DNA of 64,000 nt. It comes from Hyphomicrobiales bacterium (GTDB lineage Bacteria; Pseudomonadota; Alphaproteobacteria; Rhizobiales; Devosiaceae). The position numbers were made by a program, and so were the translations under genes. The DNA lies in the NCBI GenBank assembly GCA_900470445.1, contig UCAU01000028.1:196-64195 (forward strand), read 5' to 3'. Of the stretch, positions 18,799 through 26,850 are shown one piece after another. The notes under the pieces were generated by a model. It ran no database searches and had not been told where the DNA came from. It saw nothing but the letters and a program-made list of their open reading frames with translations. Numbering within the stretch: the stretch's first letter is position 1; every line of letters starts with the position of its first letter.

Positions 18799-19188
18799 CT
18801 ATTCCTCGTCGTCCTCGACATCGGTGAGATAGACCGAGATTTCGATGTCGATGCCGTAGGCGGCGATTGCTGTGGCCATGTGGGCGGGCAGGCGGGCTGA
18901 CATGGCTTCGCCATTCTCGGGGTAGTCGAAGGCGATGTCGAGCACGGCCTTGCCGATGCGGCGGTCGTCCAGCATGGCGGCGATGGCGGGGCCGGAGCGC
19001 TCGGCCAGTTCCAGTAGCGAACGGACCGGGTTTTTGACCGTGATATCCACCTGCGCATAGTGGCTGTCTTCGGCGTCCTCGGGCTCGAAGCGGGTGCACA
19101 ATTGCTTGAGCGCCGCGTCGAGTTCGTATTGCGTGACGGTAACGCCCGACAGGCGCAGCGCGATGGCGAAGGGCTCGAAGCTAGTCAT
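18799..19188 (-). CDS. Conserved hypothetical protein (129 aa)
   Basis: A small acidic soluble protein of alternating strands and helices, ending in an acidic DVEDDEE tail. I do not recognise the family. Its ATG shares one base with the stop of rlmB (TGATG), so it is probably translated by coupling from the rlmB message. Confidence 0.65.
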   Translation of the reverse strand: MTSFEPFAIALRLSGVTVTQYELDAALKQLCTRFEPEDAEDSHYAQVDITVKNPVRSLLELAERSGPAIAAMLDDRRIGKAVLDIAFDYPENGEAMSARLPAHMATAIAAYGIDIEISVYLTDVEDDEE

Positions 19189-19940
19189 CAGGATCGTCCG
19201 GCAGTGGCCGCAAACAGAGCAATGGCGGCGGCGTTGGAAACGTTCAGCGACTTGATCGGGCCGGGCATGTCCAGCTTGACCATTTCGTCGCAGAGTTCGC
19301 GAGTGCGCTGGCGCAGCCCCTTGCCTTCGGCGCCCATCACGATGGCCAGCGGCTGATCGCCACTGCGCGGCTTGAGCTGATGTTCTGATTCAGAATCAAA
19401 ACCCAGCACTAACATGCCGCGGTCCTTGAGCTTTTGCAGGGCGTCACCCAGGTTACGGACCTCGATCATCGGCACCAGATCAAGCGCGCCGGAGGCCGAT
19501 TTGGCCATGACGCCGGTTTCGCGCGGCGAGTGGCGGGCGGTGGTGATCACGGCGTCAGCGCCGAAGGCGCAGGCGGTGCGCAGAATCGCGCCCACATTGT
19601 GCGGGTCAGTGATCTGGTCGAGCACGACCACGAGCCTGAGCGGCTTGATGTCATCAAGGCCAAACCGGCTCACCGGATCGACTTCGAGCGCGGCGCCCTG
19701 ATGTACGGCGTCGTCACCAAGCAGGCGATCGAGCTCCTTGGGCGTGGTTTCCTTGACGGTGACCTTGCCGATCTCGCCGGTCTCCTTGAGCCGCATCAGC
19801 GCATTGGGCGTGGCCAACAGCACTTTCTTGATGCGATTCTTGTTGTCCAGCGCGGCGCGCACCGTGTGCAGGCCATAGAGATAAACCGGGCCGTCATCAG
19901 GGTTGTAACGCGGCTTTGGCGGAAATTTATTGATGCTCAT
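19188..19940 (-). CDS. rlmB: 23S rRNA (guanosine-2'-O-)-methyltransferase, TrmH family
   Basis: SPOUT-class methyltransferase that puts a methyl group on the ribose of a conserved guanosine in 23S rRNA. The N-terminal L30e-like RNA-binding domain (VYLYGLHTVRAAL) is followed by the knot domain: motif 1 LDQITDPHNVGAILRTA, motif 2 LAIVMGAEGKGL, motif 3 MPGPIKSLNVSNAAAIALF. The 250-residue length is right. Other TrmH paralogues (tRNA-modifying) are a remaining possibility; the L30e domain and GLHTVRAAL favour RlmB. The downstream small gene is translationally coupled. Confidence 0.9.
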   Translation of the reverse strand: MSINKFPPKPRYNPDDGPVYLYGLHTVRAALDNKNRIKKVLLATPNALMRLKETGEIGKVTVKETTPKELDRLLGDDAVHQGAALEVDPVSRFGLDDIKPLRLVVVLDQITDPHNVGAILRTACAFGADAVITTARHSPRETGVMAKSASGALDLVPMIEVRNLGDALQKLKDRGMLVLGFDSESEHQLKPRSGDQPLAIVMGAEGKGLRQRTRELCDEMVKLDMPGPIKSLNVSNAAAIALFAATAGRS

Positions 19941-20024
19941 AGGGCAGGGGTATCGCCTTTGCGGCGCGCCAGCAAGCGGGGCGCCGCGGCGCGCTCTAAA
20001 CCGAGTGTTTTTCGAAGGGGGCGT

Positions 20025-20109
20025 TGGTGGAGGGGACTGGATTCGAACCAGTGTACGCTAAGCGGTCAGATTTACAGTCTGATGGATTTAACCACTCTCC
20101 CACCCCTCC
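20025..20109 (-). tRNA. tRNA-Tyr (GTA)
   Basis: Minus-strand cloverleaf with acceptor stem GGAGGGG/CCCCTCC, a D-arm, anticodon GTA in the ACTGTAAAT loop, a long variable arm typical of a class II tRNA, T-arm CTGGTTCGAATCCAG and encoded CCA. Length 85 bases. Confidence 0.97.
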
Positions 20110-20266
20110 ACTGACAACGTCGCGCGAGCGGGACAACGAAGCGCTAGGCGTTTCGTCGGGCGGTTTATGGTGGTCTGTGACAACAGTGTCAACACCCCTT
20201 CCGCCATTGCCCGCAAGAAATCGGTTAGGCAGGGGAAAAGTATGTGATTTTCCTGGGAGATGGTCC

Positions 20267-21118
20267 TTAATCCGCTGCCGCCCAGCCCTTGCGAATAAAC
20301 GCCACGCCTTCCGCAAACAAGGTCTCGAAATCGGGGAAGAGCGGCCGCCAGACGCGGGTGGCGGCGGCGAGTTCGGGTAGGCCGGCGCCGAAGGCTTCCA
20401 GCACGACCCAGCCGTCAAAACCGGCTTGGCGCACGGCAGTGAAGACTTCGCCGAAGTCGATCTGGCCGCGGCCGGGAATGCCCCGGTCATTCTCGGAAAT
20501 ATGCAGCACGCCCATATGCTTACCCAGCGTGGCGATGGCGCGGGATTGGCTCTGTTCCTCAATATTGGCGTGGAACGTGTCGTACATGATGTGGAAATCC
20601 GGGTGGTCCACCCGGTCCACATAGGCGCGGGCTTGCGCCATGGTGTTGAGGAAATAAGTCTCGAAGCGATTGAGATGTTCCAGGCTGAGATAGATGCCGT
20701 TGGCCCGGGCGCGGTCGGCCAGGGCATGGTGGGCCTCGGCGCCATAGCGCAGTTCATCCTCGGTCGGCCCGAAGCCGGTGAAATGCCCGATCGGCGCATG
20801 GATCGGCCCGCCGACGCTTTCGGAGCCCAGGGCAATGGCGCAGTCCAGCGCCCAATCGAGATGATCCATGCCCGCCTTGCGAATTTCGGCGTCGCTGCTG
20901 ATCGGGTTGGCGGCGATGGAGGGGATCACCGAGGTGCTGGTGCGGCGCAGGCCGACAGCGTCCAATTGGCGCCCCAGCCATTGGTAGTGCGCCACGCTGC
21001 CCCGCAGGATCGGGATTTCCACCCCATCATAGCCCAGTTCCTTGAGCCGCCGAATCTGGGGCAGGTGTTGCTCTTCGATAAACCCGCTAAGGCAGAGCAA
21101 ATTGATGCCGACCTGCAT
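20267..21118 (-). CDS. Sugar phosphate isomerase/epimerase (xylose isomerase-like TIM barrel)
   Basis: A 283-residue AP-endonuclease-2-type TIM barrel of the kind that interconverts ketoses or hydroxypyruvate. Features: strand 1 VGINLLCLSG; RLKELGYDGVEIPIL; LSLEHLNRFETYFLN (metal glutamate); HIMYDTFHANIEE (metal aspartate and histidine); GVLHISENDRGIPG (metal histidine); and VLEAFGAG (last glutamate). The start is the ATG ending 21118 with GAGGAGG just before it; upstream frame to 21328 crosses the island's left end and is not coding. It is the last chromosomal gene before the island. Confidence 0.88.
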   Translation of the reverse strand: MQVGINLLCLSGFIEEQHLPQIRRLKELGYDGVEIPILRGSVAHYQWLGRQLDAVGLRRTSTSVIPSIAANPISSDAEIRKAGMDHLDWALDCAIALGSESVGGPIHAPIGHFTGFGPTEDELRYGAEAHHALADRARANGIYLSLEHLNRFETYFLNTMAQARAYVDRVDHPDFHIMYDTFHANIEEQSQSRAIATLGKHMGVLHISENDRGIPGRGQIDFGEVFTAVRQAGFDGWVVLEAFGAGLPELAAATRVWRPLFPDFETLFAEGVAFIRKGWAAAD

Positions 21119-21200
21119 GTTTCCTCCTCGATCCGTCACGGACCCCAAGCAGCACTCTTGCCACACAAAAGCGGCAACGGGCAGGGCGTAAAGAGGGGAG

Positions 21201-21215
21201 TTGGAGCGGGTAGCG
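21201..21215 (+). other. Left attachment repeat (attL core)
   Basis: TTGGAGCGGGTAGCG is identical to 42487-42501, where the same bases are the 3' end of tRNA-Gly. It sits 83 bases from the start of the isomerase gene and marks the outer edge of the island. Confidence 0.8.
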
Positions 21216-21288
21216 CGCTCCGTACATTTTTCTGTACCCCTAGATAGCAAAGGGTGTCGGGGATTTTGGGCGGTCAGGTGGCCCCTCT

Positions 21289-21309
21289 GGTATCCCCGCA
21301 GGTATCCCC
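21289..21309 (+). repeat. Candidate left arm-type integrase sites
   Basis: Two copies of GGTATCCCC separated by GCA (12-base period), 74 bases inside the left core. The same module, GGTATCCCC-GCA followed by a diverged copy, occurs at 42364-42384 inside the right end. Paired, same-orientation short repeats at each end fit arm sites of a tyrosine integrase. Confidence 0.5.
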
Positions 21310-21647
21310 ATCTGCCAACTGATTTCACCTGTGATTCTGACTAAGCCTTCACTAAGAGCAAGGAAGATAGAGGGACCTAGTTTGTCGACCGCATGGGGAA
21401 GCGGAGACAACACCTATGAGGCCAATTCCGGGCGGCAGCTCTGAGGTCGAAAGGAGACTGGCAGCTTTTGACGATACGCTCGCACAAGCAGATGTTTAGC
21501 GGTCAGTTTTAGATCGGCAGATTTGGGGCCTTTTAACCGAAACTCGCAACAGGGCATCTTAGTTTTGCGAAACGCGATCCAATGACCATAAGGCAACTAC
21601 ATACCGCGATCGGTTGATAGTCAGGACAACGCTGTACCAGACGATTT
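21310..21647. other. Island left-end intergenic stretch
   Basis: About 340 bases between the arm-site repeats and the first cargo gene's control region. Only a 60-codon frame without a ribosome site is present; I see no gene here. Confidence 0.4.
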
Positions 21648-21665
21648 TCACAAGCGTACTTGTGA
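21648..21665. promoter_or_regulatory. Perfect inverted repeat upstream of the SMC-like ATPase gene
   Basis: TCACAAG (21648-21654) and CTTGTGA (21659-21665) are perfect complements around four bases, 54 bases before the ATPase start. Typical operator geometry for a dimeric helix-turn-helix repressor. No regulator gene is next to it. Confidence 0.45.
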
Positions 21666-21683
21666 TCGTTAGCACTCGATGAT

Positions 21684-21706
21684 CAGATTAAATTGTAGCT
21701 AATCTG
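21684..21706. promoter_or_regulatory. Second inverted repeat overlapping the leader of the ATPase gene
   Basis: CAGATTA (21684-21690) and TAATCTG (21700-21706) pair around nine bases, directly before the GGGGG ribosome site of the ATPase gene. It could be an operator or, in RNA, a hairpin that affects initiation. Confidence 0.35.
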
Positions 21707-21718
21707 GGGGCGGCGCTG

Positions 21719-24700
21719 GTGCAGAATATTGCAGACATGACTCTCGATGAGGTGGTGCTGAATCTGATTGCGGGAGAGGTCTTGCATATTGCCGGGGGAG
21801 AGGAATTTTCCTTACCGTTGAATGATAGCCGCGCCGTCCTCGCCTTTTACAACCAAGACCGCAAAGCATATTGGAACCCGGATAAGGACACTTCGATTCA
21901 GGACGGCGAAGTGGATCGTGTGCTTGCCGCGCTGGATGTTGTGCCCAACGTCGTAGTCGCGCCGGCCAAGGCAGCGGCAGTTTCTCAGAAATGGCAACTC
22001 GTAAGGATCGATGCACACCGTTTCCGCGGTCTGCATCGGCATTGTGCGGAAGGAGGGGGAGATCCAAAGCCGTTCGAGCTTGAGCTCACGGCTCCCGCCA
22101 CCCTTTTTCGAGGGTTTAATGGAGCAGGAAAGACCTCGCTGGTGAGTGCGGTTTGTTGGTGCCTCACGGGATTGGGGCACCGTTCACAGGGGCTGCCGGC
22201 TCCGTTGCACGAATGCATTGCAGTGCAAGTCGCGAATGACGACGACGATGCGGAGAAGATCGGCTTTGACATCCCGACGATCGTTCCGATTCCGACAGAG
22301 CAAGAGTTAGTCGCTGTCGATGGGGTGCCAAAGGTAGATACATGGGTCCGGCTCTCTTTCCGATCCCTGATCGATGGGCGGGAAATCACCGTTGAGCGCC
22401 ACCTACAGCGGGATGGGAAAAAGGCATTCAAGACGATCGCGACAGGTTTGGAGAAATTGGCATTGCCAGACTTGGCGCTTCAGGTCGGTACCCTGATGCC
22501 TGGTATCGCTGCCGCGACCCGTTTCGACGACAAAACAACGCTATCACAGGCTGTCTCGACGCTAACCGGCCTGCGGCCCTTGGCGCATTTTGGAACGCGT
22601 AGCGGGCGTTTGCACGATCGACTAACTGATAAGTATCCAAAGTTAGCAAAGCAGGAAAAAGAAGCCAGCGAGAGGGCGGCTGAAGCGCAGAAGAAGACCC
22701 TCGACGATCTTCTAAAAGAAGGCGAGGACTTGCCAAATCTCGATTGCGTCGTCCTTCCTGACGACAGCGATCCTAAGGCTTGGGTGACCGGCCTCCAAGA
22801 AGCCGAAAAGCTTTTGAAAGCTGTAGAGGACAAGGCTGCTGAAGAGGCCGCATTGATCCTTGGGACATTGCCGCCGCTAACATCAGATGCGGAGATCAAG
22901 CGGTTCGGTGACGCACTGACAGCCGCTCAAAACTGCTTCAGCGGTGCCGCCTTAAGGGGATTGCCATCGATCCAGCTGGTCGCGAAGCTTGGTGAGCTTC
23001 AGGAAGCTGACATCTGTGCCGCTTTAAGCGTGCTGGAAGGCGTCGAGACTGAGGCGAAAAAACTGGTAGAGCGTCTGTCTGACACGGATCGCTCGGATCG
23101 GCTGCGTCTCTACGGTCTCGTTGCTAAATGGCATGAAACGGTGAATCCGGGGCATGCCTTTTCCGCGTGCCCGGTCTGCGATCGTGATCTCACCGCACCC
23201 GGGGCGATCCCAAGGGACGCCTTGCTCGACCAGTCTGTAGCAGACGCCCTCGAACAGGCGCGAAAAGCGGATGCCGCGTTCATAAAGACGGCAGCCGAGT
23301 GGGAGCAGGACGCCATGCGCGCGCTTCGCGGACAATTGCCTTCAGGTCTGCAGTCTTTTGTGTCTGACAAAGTCCCGGATGATCTTTCTACCGTCTACAT
23401 GACTGCTCTCTCTAAAGAGATATTCGGTCAACCGGACTTCCCTTCCGTCCTTCGCAGTATGGCTCCAAGCATTGCCGAACGATGTCGTATGGCTTGGGCG
23501 AAAGCCCCTGCACGGGAGCCGCTGCCGAATGCAGCGCTACCGCCAGAGATCCCCGACAACGAGGGCCTTCGAAGCGCCATCCAAAATGTCCGGCGCGCTA
23601 TCAACCTCGCCAGGTACCGAGCCGCGAACGCGGATTTTGCGAAATCGGCAGTTACGGGCGTGATGCGCTCAGAGGTGCAAGAGACAGGAACCCAGGCCAA
23701 TCAGCGTTCGGTGGCGGGCCAGCTAAGCGTTCTCAAGGCATACCTTGACGCGGCGACAAATTTCGCCGGCGTGCGCCGTCAGCTTGAGCAGATCAAGCTG
23801 ACGTGCGGAAAGTGGAAGTCAGCTTGTGATCGGATCGAAAAGCTTGACCGTGCTGCGAAGGCGGTAGAGCCGTTTAAACGTTTCCCCGCCCTTGTTCATG
23901 ATCAGGTCGCTGGACTTATTATTAGTCTCGACTCGCAGGCGACCGCTTGGTCGCGACGGATGTACAAGGCGCAGTTCCTGCAGGCGCCTGCCTACGCTGG
24001 CTTAGATTCCGCCAAGAGCGATGGCTTCACGTTTCTGGCGGCACAGGGCAAGCATTTGGTCGAGGCGCATCATGTAATGAACGCCTCGGCTCTGCGAGCT
24101 TACCTCTCGGCATTTGTACTTGCGCTGTGGCAGCAGGTCTGGGCGAGATCCGGGGGGATTTCTACGGTTCTGATGGATGATCCGCAGGATTTGCTCGATC
24201 CGGGCAATGTTGCCAATTTGGCCGCGACCGTCCCGCACCTTATCGCGGCAGAAATGAACCCGCTGGTCTTGAGCAACGATTTTGGTTTCATCCCGGCCAT
24301 TGAGTCGTTCGTCTCCGCGAGTGCTGTCCCTGGCCAGCCTAAGCGCACTGAGGTGTGGGAGTTTTCTGCGATCTCGACATCGAAATGTACCGTAAGTCTT
24401 GCGCCCGTCGCGGATGAAGCCCGGCTGCGCTGCGAGCACTGGCAGAAGATCGACGTGAACGATGTTATGCTTGCACGGGCATTCGTTCACCCCGTGCGTG
24501 TCCGCATTGAGATCAAGCTCTGGGATCTTCTAGCGTCCGATCCCGCAGCCCTGAAAGACCCGACATTGAACGATCTCCTCGGCAAGATCGCCAATGCGCG
24601 TAACCGAGGCGAACGGCCTTTCAATGAAGAGCCGTTCCGAAAGCTTATTGATCTACCTCAACTGAAGGCTGGTGCACCATTTCGAGATGCGATCAATAAG

Positions 24701-25672
24701 GCTCACCACGGCAAGGCGGATCAACTCACGCCAGTCGATGCGGATGTCGTGCGCCACGGCTACGAGGATGTTTTTGCCGCGATTGACGCCTGTTGGCTTG
24801 CCTACGCCAGGTTCATGGGCCGTTTGCCGCCAGATCAAGCCGTGGCAGAGGCTACGAAAGCTCCTACCGGACCGAACATCGTCCCTTTTTCGATCGCGCC
24901 TCTATCCGTTATTGGGCGGCTTGCTGCTCATGAGAGCGGGTCACCGCTCACAAGCGTCGAGGACGCAAGGGACAAGTTTGATCTCGCAGGAATGGGTGAC
25001 GTTTCGCTTTTCACGCTTCGAGCGCCGACATTGGGACTGGTGGCTTTTCCCGGACAGACGTTAATCGTTTCGCTGACCGCTGAGGTCCGCAACGGTGACT
25101 TCGCGGTTGTTCAAACTCCTGGCAAGACTTACGCCCGACGCATCGGCATGGACAAGTTAGATCCGTCGAGGATTGCCTTGGAAAGCATGCCATCGACGAA
25201 TTCGCGAGTGCCACAAACACACTTCGTTCAGAGGAGCAGCGCGACGCTGAACAAAATCGTCGGCGTCTTGTTCGACGAGACGGTACCGGCAAAATCCCAG
25301 GACGAAGCGATCCCGGCGACGAAGTCCGCCATCCTCTCCCAAGTGATTGCTGCTGCGGTTGTTGCAGGCGATAGCGCCTTCCCGGTAGCGCCGGACAAAG
25401 GACATGTGCTGCTTGGACGAGCGCCTGATATCTCCCAGTTGGCGGGACGAATTCTGGCTGTCGTAACGCGACAGGACGTTCATGCGTCGGAACACTTCGC
25501 CTATCTCAAACGGCTCGGGAAACAGTTGCCGGGAAGTTTGTCGGTCTACTACTTGGAGAATGTTGGACAGACTGGTGAAGGCGAATTTGTGCAATTTCCA
25601 GGATTGGGCAGCGCGGTCGCCGGCGTCTCCATTGTCGACGATATCTGGAAGGTGCATGGGACAATTTTCTAA
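21719..25672 (+). CDS. Rad50/SMC-like ATPase with an unusual C-terminal extension (candidate defence protein)
   Basis: 1317 residues. After ~90 leading residues comes a RecF/Rad50-type ATPase head: Walker A GFNGAGKTS (132-140). A helical, partly coiled-coil section follows with a zinc-hook-like CPVC at 484-487. The closing head half has Walker-B-like VLMDDPQDLLDPGN at about 816-829 and LVLSND soon after. The remaining ~430 residues are not part of a normal SMC. Around 1095-1185 the pattern FPGQTLIVS, EVRNGDFAVVQ, TYARRI, LNKIVGVLFDE resembles a LexA/S24 peptidase fold, but the catalytic serine is not in place and the lysine position holds arginine. The start is GTG 21719 with GGGGG eight bases before. 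The next gene (34 bases on) encodes a nuclease-like protein. Such ATPase-nuclease pairs occur in Lamassu and related defence systems; membership is inferred. Confidence 0.8.
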   Translation: MQNIADMTLDEVVLNLIAGEVLHIAGGEEFSLPLNDSRAVLAFYNQDRKAYWNPDKDTSIQDGEVDRVLAALDVVPNVVVAPAKAAAVSQKWQLVRIDAHRFRGLHRHCAEGGGDPKPFELELTAPATLFRGFNGAGKTSLVSAVCWCLTGLGHRSQGLPAPLHECIAVQVANDDDDAEKIGFDIPTIVPIPTEQELVAVDGVPKVDTWVRLSFRSLIDGREITVERHLQRDGKKAFKTIATGLEKLALPDLALQVGTLMPGIAAATRFDDKTTLSQAVSTLTGLRPLAHFGTRSGRLHDRLTDKYPKLAKQEKEASERAAEAQKKTLDDLLKEGEDLPNLDCVVLPDDSDPKAWVTGLQEAEKLLKAVEDKAAEEAALILGTLPPLTSDAEIKRFGDALTAAQNCFSGAALRGLPSIQLVAKLGELQEADICAALSVLEGVETEAKKLVERLSDTDRSDRLRLYGLVAKWHETVNPGHAFSACPVCDRDLTAPGAIPRDALLDQSVADALEQARKADAAFIKTAAEWEQDAMRALRGQLPSGLQSFVSDKVPDDLSTVYMTALSKEIFGQPDFPSVLRSMAPSIAERCRMAWAKAPAREPLPNAALPPEIPDNEGLRSAIQNVRRAINLARYRAANADFAKSAVTGVMRSEVQETGTQANQRSVAGQLSVLKAYLDAATNFAGVRRQLEQIKLTCGKWKSACDRIEKLDRAAKAVEPFKRFPALVHDQVAGLIISLDSQATAWSRRMYKAQFLQAPAYAGLDSAKSDGFTFLAAQGKHLVEAHHVMNASALRAYLSAFVLALWQQVWARSGGISTVLMDDPQDLLDPGNVANLAATVPHLIAAEMNPLVLSNDFGFIPAIESFVSASAVPGQPKRTEVWEFSAISTSKCTVSLAPVADEARLRCEHWQKIDVNDVMLARAFVHPVRVRIEIKLWDLLASDPAALKDPTLNDLLGKIANARNRGERPFNEEPFRKLIDLPQLKAGAPFRDAINKAHHGKADQLTPVDADVVRHGYEDVFAAIDACWLAYARFMGRLPPDQAVAEATKAPTGPNIVPFSIAPLSVIGRLAAHESGSPLTSVEDARDKFDLAGMGDVSLFTLRAPTLGLVAFPGQTLIVSLTAEVRNGDFAVVQTPGKTYARRIGMDKLDPSRIALESMPSTNSRVPQTHFVQRSSATLNKIVGVLFDETVPAKSQDEAIPATKSAILSQVIAAAVVAGDSAFPVAPDKGHVLLGRAPDISQLAGRILAVVTRQDVHASEHFAYLKRLGKQLPGSLSVYYLENVGQTGEGEFVQFPGLGSAVAGVSIVDDIWKVHGTIF

Positions 25673-25706
25673 GCATCTGACTTTACGCTGAACCAGCTGC
25701 GGCCTG

Positions 25707-26771
25707 ATGGTAAATTGGCTTCTGGAGGTATCCATCGCACACAAGAAGATTACCTGCGCCGGCTTCACTGGTCTGTACTCGAGTACGAACGGCATTAAGT
25801 CGATCGGGGCGACGCGGCTATCGCTTGCCCGCTCCCTCATCGCTCTAGGACCAAGCCACCACAGGATGTCGCCGCTGACGGGGGCGTTTTGGTGGTCGCT
25901 TCGCGGTGTTGCTACAATCTTCAGCCTTCTAACCGCAGACCTTAAGCCAACGGCGGGATTTATGCGGTTGACGGCCTCGCATCGCGCATCTGACGCATTC
26001 AAACTAGGCGAGACCCTGACCCGTTGGTTTGCTCAAAATCATCTTAACTCAGTGGTTTTTGCGCCGCTCGAAAACTGGACAGGGACGCTCGGTGCGCCTG
26101 GTCCCGGTTTCCCCTATCCACCAAAATCAATGCCTAAATATTTCCGGCACTCTGTGAAGGTGGGAGGGAAGTCAGAGCCAGATTTCATCGGCCTAACAAG
26201 TGCAGGTCTATCTCATGTCATTGAAAGCAAGGGGCGCGCCAATTTTGGTCCCTATGGCATCACTGAAAAGGTGGTCAACAGCGCACGCAATAAGGCGCTG
26301 CGTCAGGTTTGCCAGATTGCCACTGTCAATGGCGTCGCGCCACAAACCCGCACGGCGTGCGTGTTTGCTTTTGACCAAAGTGGCACGTTCGGTCAGGTGA
26401 CAGACCCGCCAAGCAGCGAAACTTACGACTACCAGACCAGTGTACAAAGTCTGATTCGCCAGTCCTACGCAGTGGTGCTAGATTCGCACTTCCAGCAATT
26501 TATTACTGATATTGGAGTCGATTACCTCGGTATCGAGTTCATGCCGGGCTGGAAGTTCGGAATTCATAAAGCCATCTATCGAAAACTGCAGAACATAAAG
26601 GACGAGGATGGAGCAATAGAGTTTCTGCTGACGCTCAGTGATCCCCCGTTTGAAGCCATTGAAATTGCAGACCCAAGCCGGCGATCTGATCGCAGCGTTG
26701 GTCGAGATGGATTGATTCTAATGGGCAATCCCGATTTGTTTAAAGGCCGTTTGCCCGACCCATACGGCTAA
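25707..26771 (+). CDS. PD-(D/E)XK-like nuclease, partner of the SMC-like ATPase
   Basis: 354 residues as framed. The core EPDFIGLTSAGLSHVIESKGR (residues ~156-176) gives the E...D and E-x-K arrangement of a restriction-endonuclease fold; the spacing from aspartate to ESK is about 15 residues. The rest is unassigned. The first ~85 residues look unlike a folded protein, and no ribosome site precedes the first ATG; the true start may be ATG 25962 (beginning MRLTASHRASDAF). It follows the ATPase gene in the same direction, so it is read as a likely two-gene unit in which the ATPase senses or holds DNA and this protein cuts. That role is inferred. Confidence 0.6.
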   Translation: MVNWLLEVSIAHKKITCAGFTGLYSSTNGIKSIGATRLSLARSLIALGPSHHRMSPLTGAFWWSLRGVATIFSLLTADLKPTAGFMRLTASHRASDAFKLGETLTRWFAQNHLNSVVFAPLENWTGTLGAPGPGFPYPPKSMPKYFRHSVKVGGKSEPDFIGLTSAGLSHVIESKGRANFGPYGITEKVVNSARNKALRQVCQIATVNGVAPQTRTACVFAFDQSGTFGQVTDPPSSETYDYQTSVQSLIRQSYAVVLDSHFQQFITDIGVDYLGIEFMPGWKFGIHKAIYRKLQNIKDEDGAIEFLLTLSDPPFEAIEIADPSRRSDRSVGRDGLILMGNPDLFKGRLPDPYG

Positions 26772-26850
26772 GCTCTAGGTCGACATTTCGCTTTCTTCGC
26801 GTTCCAGGCTTTCTCAAAATTTGTCGACGTAGGCCGCTTAGGCGATCCGT

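Noticed and set aside
24990..25290. Active S24-type self-cleaving protease in the SMC-like protein
   Set aside because: The overall strand pattern fits, but the nucleophilic serine is not at its place and the general-base lysine position is arginine.
25157..26002. 281-codon minus-strand frame across the ATPase-nuclease junction
   Set aside because: Most of it is antisense to the ATPase gene, with no ribosome site or motif; the junction part has some protein-like character but not enough to call.
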